Below are positions 1 through 10,760 of a stretch of 64,000 bases of DNA, piece after piece; the first letter of the stretch is position 1, and every line of letters begins with the position of its first letter. The DNA is from Clavulina sp. PMI_390. Its lineage: Eukaryota; Basidiomycota; Agaricomycetes; Cantharellales; Hydnaceae. Both the position numbers and the translations under genes were made by a program. The notes beneath the pieces are model-generated. The model was not told the DNA's origin. It searched no databases and worked only from the letters and a program-made list of their open reading frames with translations. The stretch lies in the NCBI GenBank assembly GCA_015039315.1, contig WIDE01000023.1, forward strand, positions 91,487 to 155,486. The letters are read 5' to 3'.

Positions 1-2429
1 AATCCAACTCCCGTTCAGAGACACCGCGCTCCTCCTCGGAAAAGACAGAAGATGAAGGAAACGAGGGCCGTGAGCGGAGTGAAGTCGGTATTCGACCGAA
101 GAAGAGTACGTCTTCGTTCAAGACATTCATGACGACGAGCAGCCGGACTGTGATGCCTGGCGGCGGGTCTTTGGGCCATGGTCATGGCCATGGAAACTCC
201 ACCACATCATTAGTCAGTACTGTTGGTGGCTCCGTTGCACCAAACGGCTCGGCTGGATTAGCTTCAGTTGCTGCACCAGCTCCTCTTGTTCCACCGCGCA
301 ATCCAAATCGGCCTCGGTCGATAATCAACTTGAGAACCAGTGGTGAGACTACTCGGTCCACCGCCTCTGCTTCTGGCTCAATCTCGAAGAAAGGCGGAGC
401 TGCGATGGGAGAAGCGTCTAGGCAAGGAGCGGAGAGCCCAGCATTGAGTGAGAGGAGTCTTCTGGCTCCTGTACGTCCTCCACGCCCTCCTCGTTCGGTG
501 TCATCTGCTTCAAACCAGTGGGTGACGGAATCAGAGACTGATGGTGGGACAGAGAGTGATGCTGTTGGTGGTGGCGACGAAGCAGACCCAGCATCCGTTG
601 CCCCGAAAGTCCCTCCCAAAACGGCAAGCCCAACAAAGAAGTCCAATTCGAAGCGTACGTCGATATTGGGCCTGATACCCTCTATGGATGCCGCTAGAGC
701 CTCCTTCCTCTCTACAAACACATCGCACACGTCGGCTACAAACAACACTAACCGCACGGTTTCGTCGTCTACTACCTCGAACGTCTCGGAAGGCAGCGCG
801 GAGCTCGTGAATGTCACTGGTCTCGTGCGCCACAAGAGTGAGCGCGTGAGGACGCGTCGAGTGCTGAGTGTTTTGGGAAGTGCGGAAACCTCTGAAACTA
901 CCGCAAGCCAAGGATTGCCAACTGGCTTGAACGGGCGATCTAATTCTCTGTCGATGAAGCCTAGCACAGCTCGAGGCACTGGTATGAGTACTGGCGTTGG
1001 AGTGAGTGGGTGGGATGGAGTTGGTGCATGGTCGTCTTCTAGAGAGAGGACGCAATCGCAGTCGACGATCCTTGGCATCGGGCCTCAATCTAAAAAAGTA
1101 ACACCGGCTAGTCCAAAGGCTAAAACATTCAGCTCTCAAGGTATTCGCCAGCTACTGGGTGCCCGCACGGGCATGTCACCGACGAGTCCTCGCACGAATG
1201 ATACGGGCGGGACCACCCCATCACCCACAACGCCGTTGACCGCCATGAGCCCTGGCATGAAGGGTGCTACCTCAACGTCTCCCACTGCAAACAGTTCGCC
1301 GGGCTCGCCGCTCACTTCTCCGTCATGGCAAAGCCACACCAGCTTTGCACAGGCTCGCTCAGTACCCCCCTTAGCGTCCTACGCCCCCGCCTCATCATCC
1401 ACGACCGCTAGCGCTCCTGGTCTTGTTCAGCGGGTCCCTCGCAAACCACGTGCACCCCGTCGCCAACTCACGGTAGACACAGAAGTGACGAAGCGTGTGC
1501 GCCCCACATCAAGCTCCTCTCGACCATCGCTTGCCGGTGCAGGTAGCATCGAGGAACGCCGTAATAGTGCCCACTCGATACCCTCGGCGCGAAGTCCTGC
1601 AAGTGCCAACAGCCGCGGAGTTGCGAGCCCTCTGAATCCGAATGGAGATACCTATGCGAAGAGCACGCGATCGAGCAGCCCCGAGAGCGTCCAAGAGTTG
1701 TTTGTCGAAACCCACATCCCAGAGATTAGTGTTACGCGTCCGAGGACGAAGGAACGCGAGCGCGAGCGAGCTTCTGCTATTCAAGCACAGGAGCAAGCTC
1801 GAGCGCATGCTCACAAGATGGCGCTCCTTGGGGCTCCCTTGTCCGCTGGTGCCTCATCTGGAGAGTTTGTCAGCCAGCTCTCGACGGGCTCAGTGTCTCC
1901 GTCCATGTCAAACTTGGGCCTTGCTCCTCCTGGGATCGCTCATACTCGCTCGTACTCGGAGCAGTTTCCTTCTTCTGGGAACTTGAATGGCAATGGTCAT
2001 GCGCGCGATTCGACGATTACAAGCATCTCGAGTATCTCGAATCATTACCCCTACCTAGCTTCGCCCACGGAGCAGAATACATTTGGTGGGGATAGCGCGA
2101 ACGGTGCGCCTGAGAGGCACAGCACAAGCTCTTCATCCACCGGCGCGAGTGGGGCGAGTTACGGGTATGGCTCTGGTGGAGCGACAGCTGGGCTCGGTGC
2201 AATTGGTGCGTCTACCTATTACGCGAACGCTGCGTATGGGGCGGGAGGTGGAGGAGGATATTTGTCACCGGGCGCGTATCCACCATATGGTGCTGGTGGG
2301 TATGAGGGCGAAAGCGGAGACGGTGAGGATAGCATGAACTGGCCTGTGACGCCTCTGGATGTGCTGGGTCATATTGTTGCGATGATGCCACGACCACCAC
2401 CAAGGTCGCCTTTGAGGAGTGAGTTTTGA
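1..2429 (+). CDS. Serine-rich disordered protein, 5' partial
   Basis: The frame ending at the stop at 2427-2429 is already open at the window's left edge (from base 3), so the Met at 129 is probably internal and the true start lies outside. About 800 residues are visible. They are dominated by Ser, Thr, Pro, Ala and Gly with many SP/TP sites, basic patches (RPRTKERERERASA) and Gly/Tyr-rich stretches near the end. No catalytic motif, membrane span or signal peptide was seen. The composition suggests an intrinsically disordered, phosphorylated scaffold or the regulatory tail of a larger signalling protein; any folded domain would lie upstream of the window. I do not recognise the family. Opposite-strand frames inside it are shadows of its biased composition. 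Confidence 0.7.
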   Translation, partial: SNSRSETPRSSSEKTEDEGNEGRERSEVGIRPKKSTSSFKTFMTTSSRTVMPGGGSLGHGHGHGNSTTSLVSTVGGSVAPNGSAGLASVAAPAPLVPPRNPNRPRSIINLRTSGETTRSTASASGSISKKGGAAMGEASRQGAESPALSERSLLAPVRPPRPPRSVSSASNQWVTESETDGGTESDAVGGGDEADPASVAPKVPPKTASPTKKSNSKRTSILGLIPSMDAARASFLSTNTSHTSATNNTNRTVSSSTTSNVSEGSAELVNVTGLVRHKSERVRTRRVLSVLGSAETSETTASQGLPTGLNGRSNSLSMKPSTARGTGMSTGVGVSGWDGVGAWSSSRERTQSQSTILGIGPQSKKVTPASPKAKTFSSQGIRQLLGARTGMSPTSPRTNDTGGTTPSPTTPLTAMSPGMKGATSTSPTANSSPGSPLTSPSWQSHTSFAQARSVPPLASYAPASSSTTASAPGLVQRVPRKPRAPRRQLTVDTEVTKRVRPTSSSSRPSLAGAGSIEERRNSAHSIPSARSPASANSRGVASPLNPNGDTYAKSTRSSSPESVQELFVETHIPEISVTRPRTKERERERASAIQAQEQARAHAHKMALLGAPLSAGASSGEFVSQLSTGSVSPSMSNLGLAPPGIAHTRSYSEQFPSSGNLNGNGHARDSTITSISSISNHYPYLASPTEQNTFGGDSANGAPERHSTSSSSTGASGASYGYGSGGATAGLGAIGASTYYANAAYGAGGGGGYLSPGAYPPYGAGGYEGESGDGEDSMNWPVTPLDVLGHIVAMMPRPPPRSPLRSEF

Positions 2430-4606
2430 TGTTTCGTGTACTCAATGGGTTGGATGACTGACCAAGTTTCCATTGATCTCATAGAGAGTTCACCGCTGCT
2501 CAGAGGATCTTAATGAGCTATCGATATGGGACTGTCCCTGCTAACTGTCTAGCTTGGGTTCTGCTATCCTTGGCTAAGCGTCATCAATCGATTGACGCAA
2601 TGCTCCCAATTCTGCGGCACTTTGACAGGCATCAATCCCTCGCTCTTACCATTGACTCGACTGCTTAACTTTCATCACTCTATTGTACCACTGCCTTCAC
2701 GAAGGCCCATCCAACTTTCTCACCCATGCGCTCTTCTCTCAAACAGAAGGTTTAAACCTTCCAGGCTTTGCCTTCTTTTTCCCTTGCTGTCCTCACAAAC
2801 GTTTGCCCATCTCATTCCCACCCTCTGACGCACGCACCATACCAAACTACATCCATATATGCCCCACCCTCTAAAAATCATCCGGATGTCGGAGTCATGC
2901 CCATGATCTATGAACCCATCTCTTCTCGATACCCTATCCAATACTTCCTCAGCCTTTCATCATACATCTCCCCGTTTTCACCTTGTCGCCTTCTCGCTCG
3001 TTCTTCCGAGATCCCTCGCTTCGCATCGCCCACTTACTCCACACGTGTAGAACCTCGCGTTCCTGTTCTCTTCCTACGCGAACGTGGGTGCACATGCTCC
3101 AACACCCGTCGGCTTGACGCATTCAGGCACGGACCTGATCTCGCGACGGATGGAAACTATCAGTGGTGCTAGGCACCACTGTACACTCCACCCCAACCCA
3201 CTGGGAAGCAGACTCCTCGAGTTGCCCGGATTCGGACAATACAGGGTCTCCCTGAAGCCTCGGTCAGCTCACCTGATCGATCTGGGCATTCATCCACCAG
3301 ATTCTTTTGTACATTCGTGCACTGAATCTGTTCATGGTGGTGGATTACATTTCCGCGCTTGTCGGTCAATTCTGATAAGCTTCTTTGCTTCCTCTATTCT
3401 CTCCCTATGCTACTACTCTTCAGTAGTAGTGCTATTGCAGTGCTACTACACTGACAATTGTAGTAGCATACCAATACACTCCCAAACCGCTTCATCAATT
3501 TCGGTCTTTCATCAAGGGATAGTGATGCAAAAGCCGTTTGGTGTTTTGGATTTCTGTCTCACTCTGAGCTCTGAATCTATTCGTTCTTTGATTGGATTTT
3601 CCTCCTACTTTTTTATGCTCTTCTGCATAGATTCAGACACTCCTTTATGACTAAATTTCGCCATTATTCTCTCTATTTTTGTTCACCCCTGTTTCAGTAT
3701 GGTCTCATATCCTTTGCTTGCCTCACATTTGCCCCTTTTTTCGTTCTCCACCCGACCCCGTTGCATACCCCTTCATCACCGCGTTTCCCCTTGGACCCGT
3801 CCCCCTCCATCATGATTACCCCCCGGTTTGCTTTTGTCGTTTCTTGAAACACCCCTTGTAGACACCACATACACATACATCATACACACGCTAGCCCCTT
3901 ATCTTGCAATTACACTCGATCTCTTTTTCTGAATCTGATTGGATAGCGCGCTTTCGTGCTGGTTGGCAAGGCGCCACACCCCACACATGAAAATCTGCCG
4001 TAAATGCACCCCAACGGAATTTCGAAAGGACCCGCCGGCTGGCACGGAGTCGAAGGGGGGTCAAAGATAAACTTGGGTTATTATTGGTCCAAAAGGGGCT
4101 GAGCCAAGGCTTGTGAATTCGCGAGGCCCCAAGGGAATGGATCGTGCTATTTGTGCATGTAGGGGGCGGGGGAAACAGCAAACGTGTGGGGGGCGGAATG
4201 TATTTTTTGAATGGGTAATTGAGTAGACGCCAGCCAATCAGAGCGCGTATCTGCAGACACGCCCGTCGTGGTGGACCCAAATCTGGGAGGAACAGCAACA
4301 ACAAGTCAAAGGGTCGGTCTTCGGAAGAGAAGAGTGGCCGTGGTCAAAAGTATAGAAGGCAGGAATTCTCATATAGATTGCCTGCCTTGGCTGTGACTCT
4401 GGTCGTGCACCGACACCCCCCCTTCCCTTCTGTCCACCACCACTCCCCAACTTGGCATCTCCCTCAACCGCCTGTTGCACTGCACTGCACGCACACGACG
4501 CCCCTAGCGCTGGTCGTCTGCCCTTATATTCACCCTCTTCCTCATCTTAGAGAGTTCGTCGTCCCTAGTCTTTACTTCCGTTCCCCCCACGAATAGACGA
4601 GACCCC
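2430..4606. other. Intergenic region, 2.2 kb, with promoter-like C/T-rich tracts
   Basis: There is no convincing coding region. Short open frames are C/T-rich (CCCTTTC-type tracts at about 3640-3850 and 4400-4560), as is common upstream of basidiomycete genes. The last part is presumably the promoter and 5' UTR of the membrane protein that starts at 4607. A conspicuous inverted repeat lies at 3406-3470 and is listed separately. Confidence 0.6.
3406..3470. repeat. Nested inverted repeat of CTACTAC / GTAGTAG
   Basis: TATGCTACTAC at 3406-3416 is the exact reverse complement of GTAGTAGCATA at 3460-3470. Between them are a further GTAGTAG (3423-3429) and CTACTAC (3443-3449). The four blocks alternate in orientation, so the segment could form one long stem or two small hairpins. 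It sits about 1.1 kb upstream of the next gene and has no coding potential. It may be a small non-autonomous element end, a hairpin or a protein-binding site; the sequence alone does not say which. Confidence 0.65.
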
Positions 4607-6313
4607 ATGGATTCCTTCATGGCCTCCGCACAAGCCCTCTTCGAGCAGCTCGACCCCGGCTACAAGTTCATCGGCGTCGTCTTCTGTGGCTTTGTCGCTG
4701 CTTTCCACCTCATGATGCCCTTCTACCCGTCTGTCAAGCAGCGCGCCTGGCTCCTCACTAGCCTTGGCAGCAGCTGCATGACTCTGTGCAGCATCCCGTT
4801 CATCTGGGACTTTGTCGTCAATCAGCACGGCGACGTCTCCCACTTGATCCAGATCCCTGCTATTAGCGTTACCGCCGCGCGCATGTTCCAGGCCTACCTC
4901 GCTGCGTGAGTGTCCAATCCTTTCTTGTGGTTTTACTTGGCTTGGCTCGGCAGCGCACACATGTTGAGGTCCGACGGACCAACTGCACCGGATTTCCTGT
5001 GTGCCACAACTTGCATGCCAATCGATCACTGCGCACGGAATGACTCGAATTTTTATTCGTGACTGTGCCGCTGCTGTCCTACGTGTCTGCTACGAATGAC
5101 CGAAATTATCAATCGTGCTAACATGCATCTTTCCACGCTTATTTTTTTTCCATCGGGCTTTGCATTTTGCTTGGTTACTATTAGTGACCTTTTCGTCGGG
5201 AGACTCTACTACCGTAGCCAAATCAACATCGTCACTGGCTGGGGTCACCACATCGTCTACATGGTCCTCGTAGACTACCTCATCCGCTGGGGCTGGTCCC
5301 ACATCTTCATCTTGGCTGGTTGCATGGAAATCCCGACCTTCCACCTCGCCATCGCTTCGATGCATCCGCGTCTCCGCCAGGATATCGTCTTTGCCGTTCT
5401 CTTCTTTGCCACGCGAATTGCCTTCCATGTCATGCTCTTTGTCAGCTATCTGCCTAAGAGCACCCGCGACATCGCCGTTCAGGGCAGCTTTCTCCCTAGC
5501 ATCCTGTTCGCCCTTGCTTTCCCGATGCATCTCATGTGGTTCATCGGCTGTCTCAAGGGCTTTATCAAGAGGCACAAGTCGCGTAAGGCCAAGGCTGCTG
5601 CTGCTGCTTCCCTCACCGAGTCCGAGGATGAGAAGAAGGCCTTGCTTACAACTCCCGCCGTGATGGGTGGTGGTGGTGTGACCAGCATCCCTCCTACACC
5701 ATCGTTCGAGAAGTCCCTTCCAATGGCTCTCGGCTACACCACTTCTCTCAAAGCTACCACGTCTATCTCACCGTCATCCTACAAAGCCTACCCTCCCTCG
5801 ACGCAGACTCTGCGCAACACATCCGTCCCTCTCTCACCTACACGCCCTACGGCCCTTTCACCCTCTGTCCACGCCCGCTCCATCTCGCGCGCTCGCTCAT
5901 CCTCACTTGCCTCGCCTCCTCTCTCGCCCACCAGCACCAACTCGCGCACCCCCGCCACATTCGGCAATACCGCCACGATGGCACGCCCTGCGCTCGCTCC
6001 GCTACGACGCCGCTCCCTCGTCTCGGCCGAGCGCGAAGAGTCCTTGAGACGTCTCGCGAACAGGCTTGCGGACCTCGCGGGCGACGCGATCGCTGTGAGC
6101 CCGACGATGCAGAGCGCTGTAGCGGTCGGGCGCGGGATGGCGCGGACGTATCGCCGTGTGAGGGGTGGGAGGACGTGGGCTGGTGCGAGGAGGAGACTGG
6201 ATAGGTTGAGCTCGAGTGCGAGTGGGATGTATGCGAACTTTGATGATGATGATGGGTTGGATGATGTCGGGTTGGTTGTTGCTACGACGCCTACGCCCAT
6301 TGCTGCGTATTAG
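4607..6313 (+). CDS. TLC-domain-like multi-pass membrane protein
   Basis: Two exons, 4607-4905 and 5185-6313, with one intron (GTGAGT donor, TTAG acceptor); the joined product is about 475 aa. The N-terminal half is strongly hydrophobic with several membrane spans and the pattern GWGHHIVYMVLV followed by AGCMEIPTFHLA. A His pair in one span and a Glu in the next resemble the TLC (TRAM-LAG1-CLN8) fold of TMEM56-like proteins. The C-terminal 230 residues are Ser/Pro/Arg-rich, low complexity and probably cytosolic. TLC proteins without the full ceramide-synthase motif have uncertain roles in lipid sensing or transport. The start at 4607 follows a C-rich leader and is the first ATG in frame. Membrane nature is secure; TLC membership is my inference from the spacing of His and Glu. 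Confidence 0.7.
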
Positions 6314-7820
6314 AGTTGAGTGGGAGCTGCGCGTTGCGTGTCTCTGGTTGGACTCTCGATTCTCTGCTTCATGCGTGCATACATCCATCCGTCCTGTTTT
6401 CCTTTCCTCCCCTGTTTCTTTCTCCACTCCCCGATCTCCCTTTACGTCCCTTCATCTCCTCGGGTTTGACTCCTCCACAAGTTTCTGGTCATGCTTGTGT
6501 AACATCCATTTCGGCATGGGCTCTCAGACCACTCCGCCCCTTCATATAGATCTCTCCTCTCTTCCCCATGCCGAACATCGCCGCTTTGCTCCCATATCTT
6601 CCCCGTACTCATCGTCCCTGCTCTGTCCCTGACTCCCGGCATAATTTCTCGGTCGCGGGTACATGACCCTCGGTTACTCATCATCGTCGTGGGTATTCCC
6701 GCCACCCTCCACTCCATATTTCGCGTCCCTGCGTGCGCGTGTGGAACCCGACCGGCTGCATTGTGGGCTTGTGGCGCTCATTGCGCAAACGATACCGCAC
6801 CCCGCGCCGCATTTCACCATGACGGGCTCGAAGTGACAACACGAGTGTTCTCCGCACGCGGGAGTTTCGAGTCGAGACCCTATTCTTGCACCACTCTTGC
6901 TTCTCGCTCTTATCGCTATGATACGGTTGGCTAGCTGAGAAGAGGAGCAGCCCGCCCGGCCTATGTGATAAGATACGAGCGGAGAGAGTGGTGCGCGTTT
7001 GTTGGAGTAGCAGTGGAGCGAATTTCCTTTCATTCATCCCAGACCGTACCACTTCACGATAGACTTTTTTCTTCTCTTTTCATGTGCTTCTTTCTCTACC
7101 AATCAGGCGATACCCCGCAAAAGACACTATTCCTCTTTCTCCTGCCCTAGTACTGATGCTCTTGCTGTCTCCTGGTCTCTGTACATGTCTTTTACCTCTC
7201 GCCTGCTCCCGATTACGATCCCCTTACCACCCTCCTCGTCCCATCCCGTCTGACTTTTCCTCTTCTCTTTCTTGGGATTTTCCTTCTCTTCACGTGTCCG
7301 TCATCTACATAACATTGCATCTTTTCTCCGACTACCCCATCCAACCATCCATCCGTACTTTTTAGGTAGCACCCTTAGTGGACGACAGGACCCGACTGTG
7401 TCTTGCTACCGTTTCTCTCGCTCTCAACCCCCCTTGGACCTCTTAAGCATTACTTTCCGATCCGCGCCAATCCAATGACAATTGATATTTTGCTGTATAT
7501 CGCCTTGCTGCATTCTTGACTACGTTGATGGTCCATCTGAGTTGTCGCTGCGTCTGAGCTCGATTTATGATACAAGTGCTTTTCGTCCCTTGTGGACCAC
7601 CGATCTTATTCGATCGTAATGTGGTCACAGGCCATATGCATGGGCCGACGAGTTGCAGTGAAGGGTACCTCACGCGCTCTAACCCCCAGTCAATGTTTGT
7701 GGTCATGTGACCCACCTCGTGATTCAGCCTTCTAGCACTTTCCATAATTCGCCCCAAGCCTATTGCTCGCAAACCTCGAAACTACACAGCGAGCGAGGAA
7801 CTCTGCAAATAACAGTAATA
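6314..7820. other. Intergenic region with the unit-1 duplicated promoter segment
   Basis: No gene was seen. The stretch about 7445-7560 is clearly similar to 10189-10310: both begin with CATTACTTTCCGATCCG and continue with CCCCAATC-like and ATTTTGCTGT blocks. This is therefore the conserved upstream region of the membrane-protein genes A1 and A2. The remainder is C/T-rich and unremarkable. Confidence 0.6.
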
Positions 7821-9267
7821 ATGTGCAAGATTCAAACGAACCCAGATGCGGCCGGTGAGTCAGTGGGACTTCTAATCTAATCTCGGAGGCAAAATTTCTC
7901 CCACGTCAGCTTCATATATGCAGCTCGCTGACCTGAAATACTGTGGCGCCAAAGGGGTTGGCATTCAGATTGCAGTATACATGAATGCCTTCCTCCCCCT
8001 CGTTTCCATGATGATTGAGCTCTTGCGGGGCCAGTCTCTTGTCGAAAACGACAACCTTCGCGAGGGAAACATACTGCTCGCAAAAACCTCCCTCCTGACG
8101 GCGATGGCGCTCATCATTTCCGCCATTGTCCAGAGCCACAAATACGGGCTGAGCGTCTTCGACGCTCTAATTGTTCTCAATCTCTGTTGGATCTCACTGG
8201 TTGGAGGGTTTACTCCAATGCTGTCGGCTATGACCTCACCTGAACATATCCGCAGACTGGCTCGTCATTGGGGAGAACGCCCTTACTCCCTGAGGACAAT
8301 ACTTCGCAGACTCCTCAACACCTTCTTTGATCTTCCCCCCACCCTTGAATGGTTGTATCTTCTTTATTGCAACTGTATGCTGATGAGTGGGTTTGGCATT
8401 TGGGTGATGCGTAACCCGTTGGCATTTGATCGCTCTATGGATGCTTGTACTAGCACGACCGTATTTTGGATTATGGGACATTCCGTCAATATCACGGATT
8501 CCAGATTCAGAACAGCTCTCCTTGTCCTATATGGACTCTTCCTGGTTCCTGGGCTAAACGTTTTGATCATCCTGAGCATTTGGTGGCTGGCGTACTTTAC
8601 CCTCTGGATTCTGGCACGGCTCCTTTTGGGGGCTTTTTGCTGCATTTGGTGTGACACTAGCCTCTCCTTTCCACCCGTCCTAGCACAAGAACCATCAGTC
8701 GAGGGGCCTTGGGAGGGGTTCATACCAATTCCATTCGCAATCATGCAAAGCTTGCTTGTTCTCATAACGCACAAAACGATTAATGCGAACAATACTGGCC
8801 CGGAAGACGGAGAATGGCACTTGGGCCAGATATTTACGCTAGTTATTGCGGCTCTCCCAGTCATATCCATGCTGCGGCAATTCAAGAGCTGTCGGCCTAG
8901 TGAAGAGTTGAGAGGAGATGGCGGGCCTAACCAACTCAGGGGCCGTCATGATGTCGAAGAGAGTGGGGTCTCAAATTTCCTCGTGAGGCCTCGAGGGAGC
9001 GAGGAAACGGGAGGTGCGGCACCAGCGGAGGGGGGTTACACCACTGCAGGGTTGCAGCGAAGAGCCCGCCGTCCCTTCGTCGTCCACCAGAGTTTTGAGG
9101 CTCAAACATCTACTGGGGAGCTGGAGGGTATGGAAATAAGGACGGAACGTCAGCCTATAGAAGATTTCGGCGCTCAGACCGTGACGGAAGGGCAGCAAGT
9201 GGAGAGAGCAGATACCGAGGCGCAGAACAATCATCAACCAACCATCAACCTCACGAGCATGAGATGA
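7821..9267 (+). CDS. Multi-pass membrane protein, array copy A1
   Basis: Exon 1 (7821-7854) encodes only MCKIQTNPDAA plus one base. After a 100-nt intron, exon 2 runs 7955-9267, giving about 448 aa. About seven hydrophobic segments are visible. The first follows GVGIQIAVYMNAFLP, a start that resembles a family of agaricomycete proteins beginning with NPD-x-x-G-x-G-V. Conserved blocks shared with A2, A4 and A5 are SHKYGLSVFDAL (spans 2-3) and CTSTTVFWIMGH (after span 4). The last 130 residues are hydrophilic and poorly conserved between copies. No enzyme signature was seen; function is unknown. The start is supported because the same 11-codon first exon and phase-1 GTGAGT donor recur in all four intact copies. 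Confidence 0.8.
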
Positions 9268-9517
9268 CCTATCTTTCGTCCTCACTCGTTTCTAATCTTC
9301 ACTTCCGCTTTAAATCTCGCTCGTTGACCGGAGTTTAGTCATACTGGAAGATGTGTGTCTTTCTGAGACATTTTCACTCCTCAAGTTCTGGTGGCCAAGA
9401 TACTCATATGTGTACATTTAAATCTCAAATATCACTGTTGCGAAGACGACAAGGCTTTGGTAGCAGAGCTATCAACAGACCACGATCTAAAAAGTGGAAA
9501 AAAATTGCAAGGCACGA
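9268..9517. other. Short intergenic stretch between A1 and GH79 relic 1
   Basis: AT-rich; it presumably holds the 3' UTR of A1 and, on the other strand, the former 3' flank of the GH79 relic. No other signal was seen. Confidence 0.5.
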
Positions 9518-10165
9518 TCAATAATCAGTCTTTCTGGCGACCAAGGCTTCGGGAAACACCGCTACGCTAAAGGCCGCAGCGCTCGAGATGATATTTGTGC
9601 TGATCGACATATTATTCCTCGACGCTCCCACAAAGTAGCGCCCTCGACTTGTTCCTAGACCAAGTGGGTGTTGTGCTTGACTTGGGCCTCCCCGTCCATT
9701 GCTAGTTACCAGCCCACCAGGGCTCATCTGTATCCCATGTGGATATACATAGGTCTCGTAGGTTTGCGTGAGCTCCGGATCCCAGCTCTCGCCCTCCGCC
9801 TCCGTGCTCATGAACACGGGTGCCGCGCCTGGTGCAGGAACGGGTGATCGGGCATCCGTTCTCCACGCTGCACTGCACCGTTTGCGTGACCACAATTCCT
9901 GAGAGCCGCCCGTCACTAACAATCTGGCTTCCATGCTTAATTTGACACCCCACCCATGTGATGTTAAACTTCTCCAACACTGACGGTGTCGCCAGGTACC
10001 GGACTTGGACGCTCGCTGGGGTGGTATTGGTAAAGCCGTCTATGCTACCAGTATGTACTGACGCAACATAAGTAGCACTGCCAGTCTCCAGATCATCCAT
10101 GTAGTTGATGAGTAGCACGCGAGCAGGCACTCGCTTCTCGTAGATCGCAAAGCCCTGGGGTGGAG
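9518..10165 (-). pseudogene. GH79 glycosidase 3'-end relic 1
   Basis: The minus strand matches only the last exon of the intact GH79 genes, from about PQGFAIYEK through VRYLATPSVLEKFNITW to the C-terminus and stop at 9518. All eleven upstream exons are missing. Relative to the intact copies there is one extra base at about 9842 (CCCGTT instead of CCGTT within the PITVPAPGAA block), which splits the reading into two frames. Homology stops near 10165 and the sequence then changes to a copy of the A1 upstream region. Truncation plus frameshift make this a clear pseudogene. It lies tail-to-tail with A1, as the intact GH79 at 18 kb lies tail-to-tail with A5. Confidence 0.85.
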
Positions 10166-10188
10166 GGATCGTCGTCACGTGTGACTTC

Positions 10189-10310
10189 ATTACTTTCCGA
10201 TCCGCCCCAATCGAATAACCATGGGTATTTTGCTGTGTACCGTATCGTTCCTTACAACTGGCCCGAGTCTATTGATGATCTAGCTTGCTTATTGCTGTGC
10301 TTGAGCCACG
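10189..10310 (+). repeat. Second copy of the A-gene upstream region
   Basis: This begins CATTACTTTCCGATCCGCCC and parallels 7445-7560 upstream of A1, with interspersed substitutions. Its left edge abuts the broken GH79 relic, so it marks the junction between duplicated units. It lies about 450 bp before the A2 start. Confidence 0.7.
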
Positions 10311-10760
10311 TGTAAAGAGTTGCCATTTGTCACTCTCTTTGGAGTATCATAAAGACAATTCCTTCGAAAATTCAAAGCCACCTTCGGGCGATAGTCATCT
10401 ACCAAGCTATTCTATATAAAACTCCCTCTGTTCGTGAAACATGAAGTGTCCGACTCGCTTTAGGGTAATGTTTGTCCGCAAAAGCCATTCTCTGCACGAT
10501 TATTGCCCCCTTTATTACGAGGTGCGTTAGCCGGGACGAAATGTCCGTGGCAATAACCAGAGACGCCAGGCCTCCCCTAAACTCGTGGCTCGCTAGATCA
10601 ACTCCCTACCTTTTGGAACTCAGACTGACGCCCAGCAATCTCTGTGGACCTTCAGCGGTTTCTCCAACTTACAACCCCCCATTGCCAAGTCCTGGGCCAT
10701 CATAGGGACCACCACTATCACCACAGGCCGAATAATCCTACGGAACAATAGCTGCCCAAA

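Noticed and set aside
182..1078. Minus-strand ORF of 298 codons opposite the serine-rich gene
   Set aside because: It is the reverse shadow of a Ser/Pro/Gly-rich coding frame; composition is Arg/Leu/Val-skewed without domains.
5788..6300. Minus-strand ORF opposite the TLC-like gene tail
   Set aside because: Shadow of the low-complexity Ser/Arg tail on the + strand.
10415..10420. TATAAA upstream of A2
   Set aside because: About 340 bp from the ATG and not found at the same place before other A genes, so not reported as a promoter.
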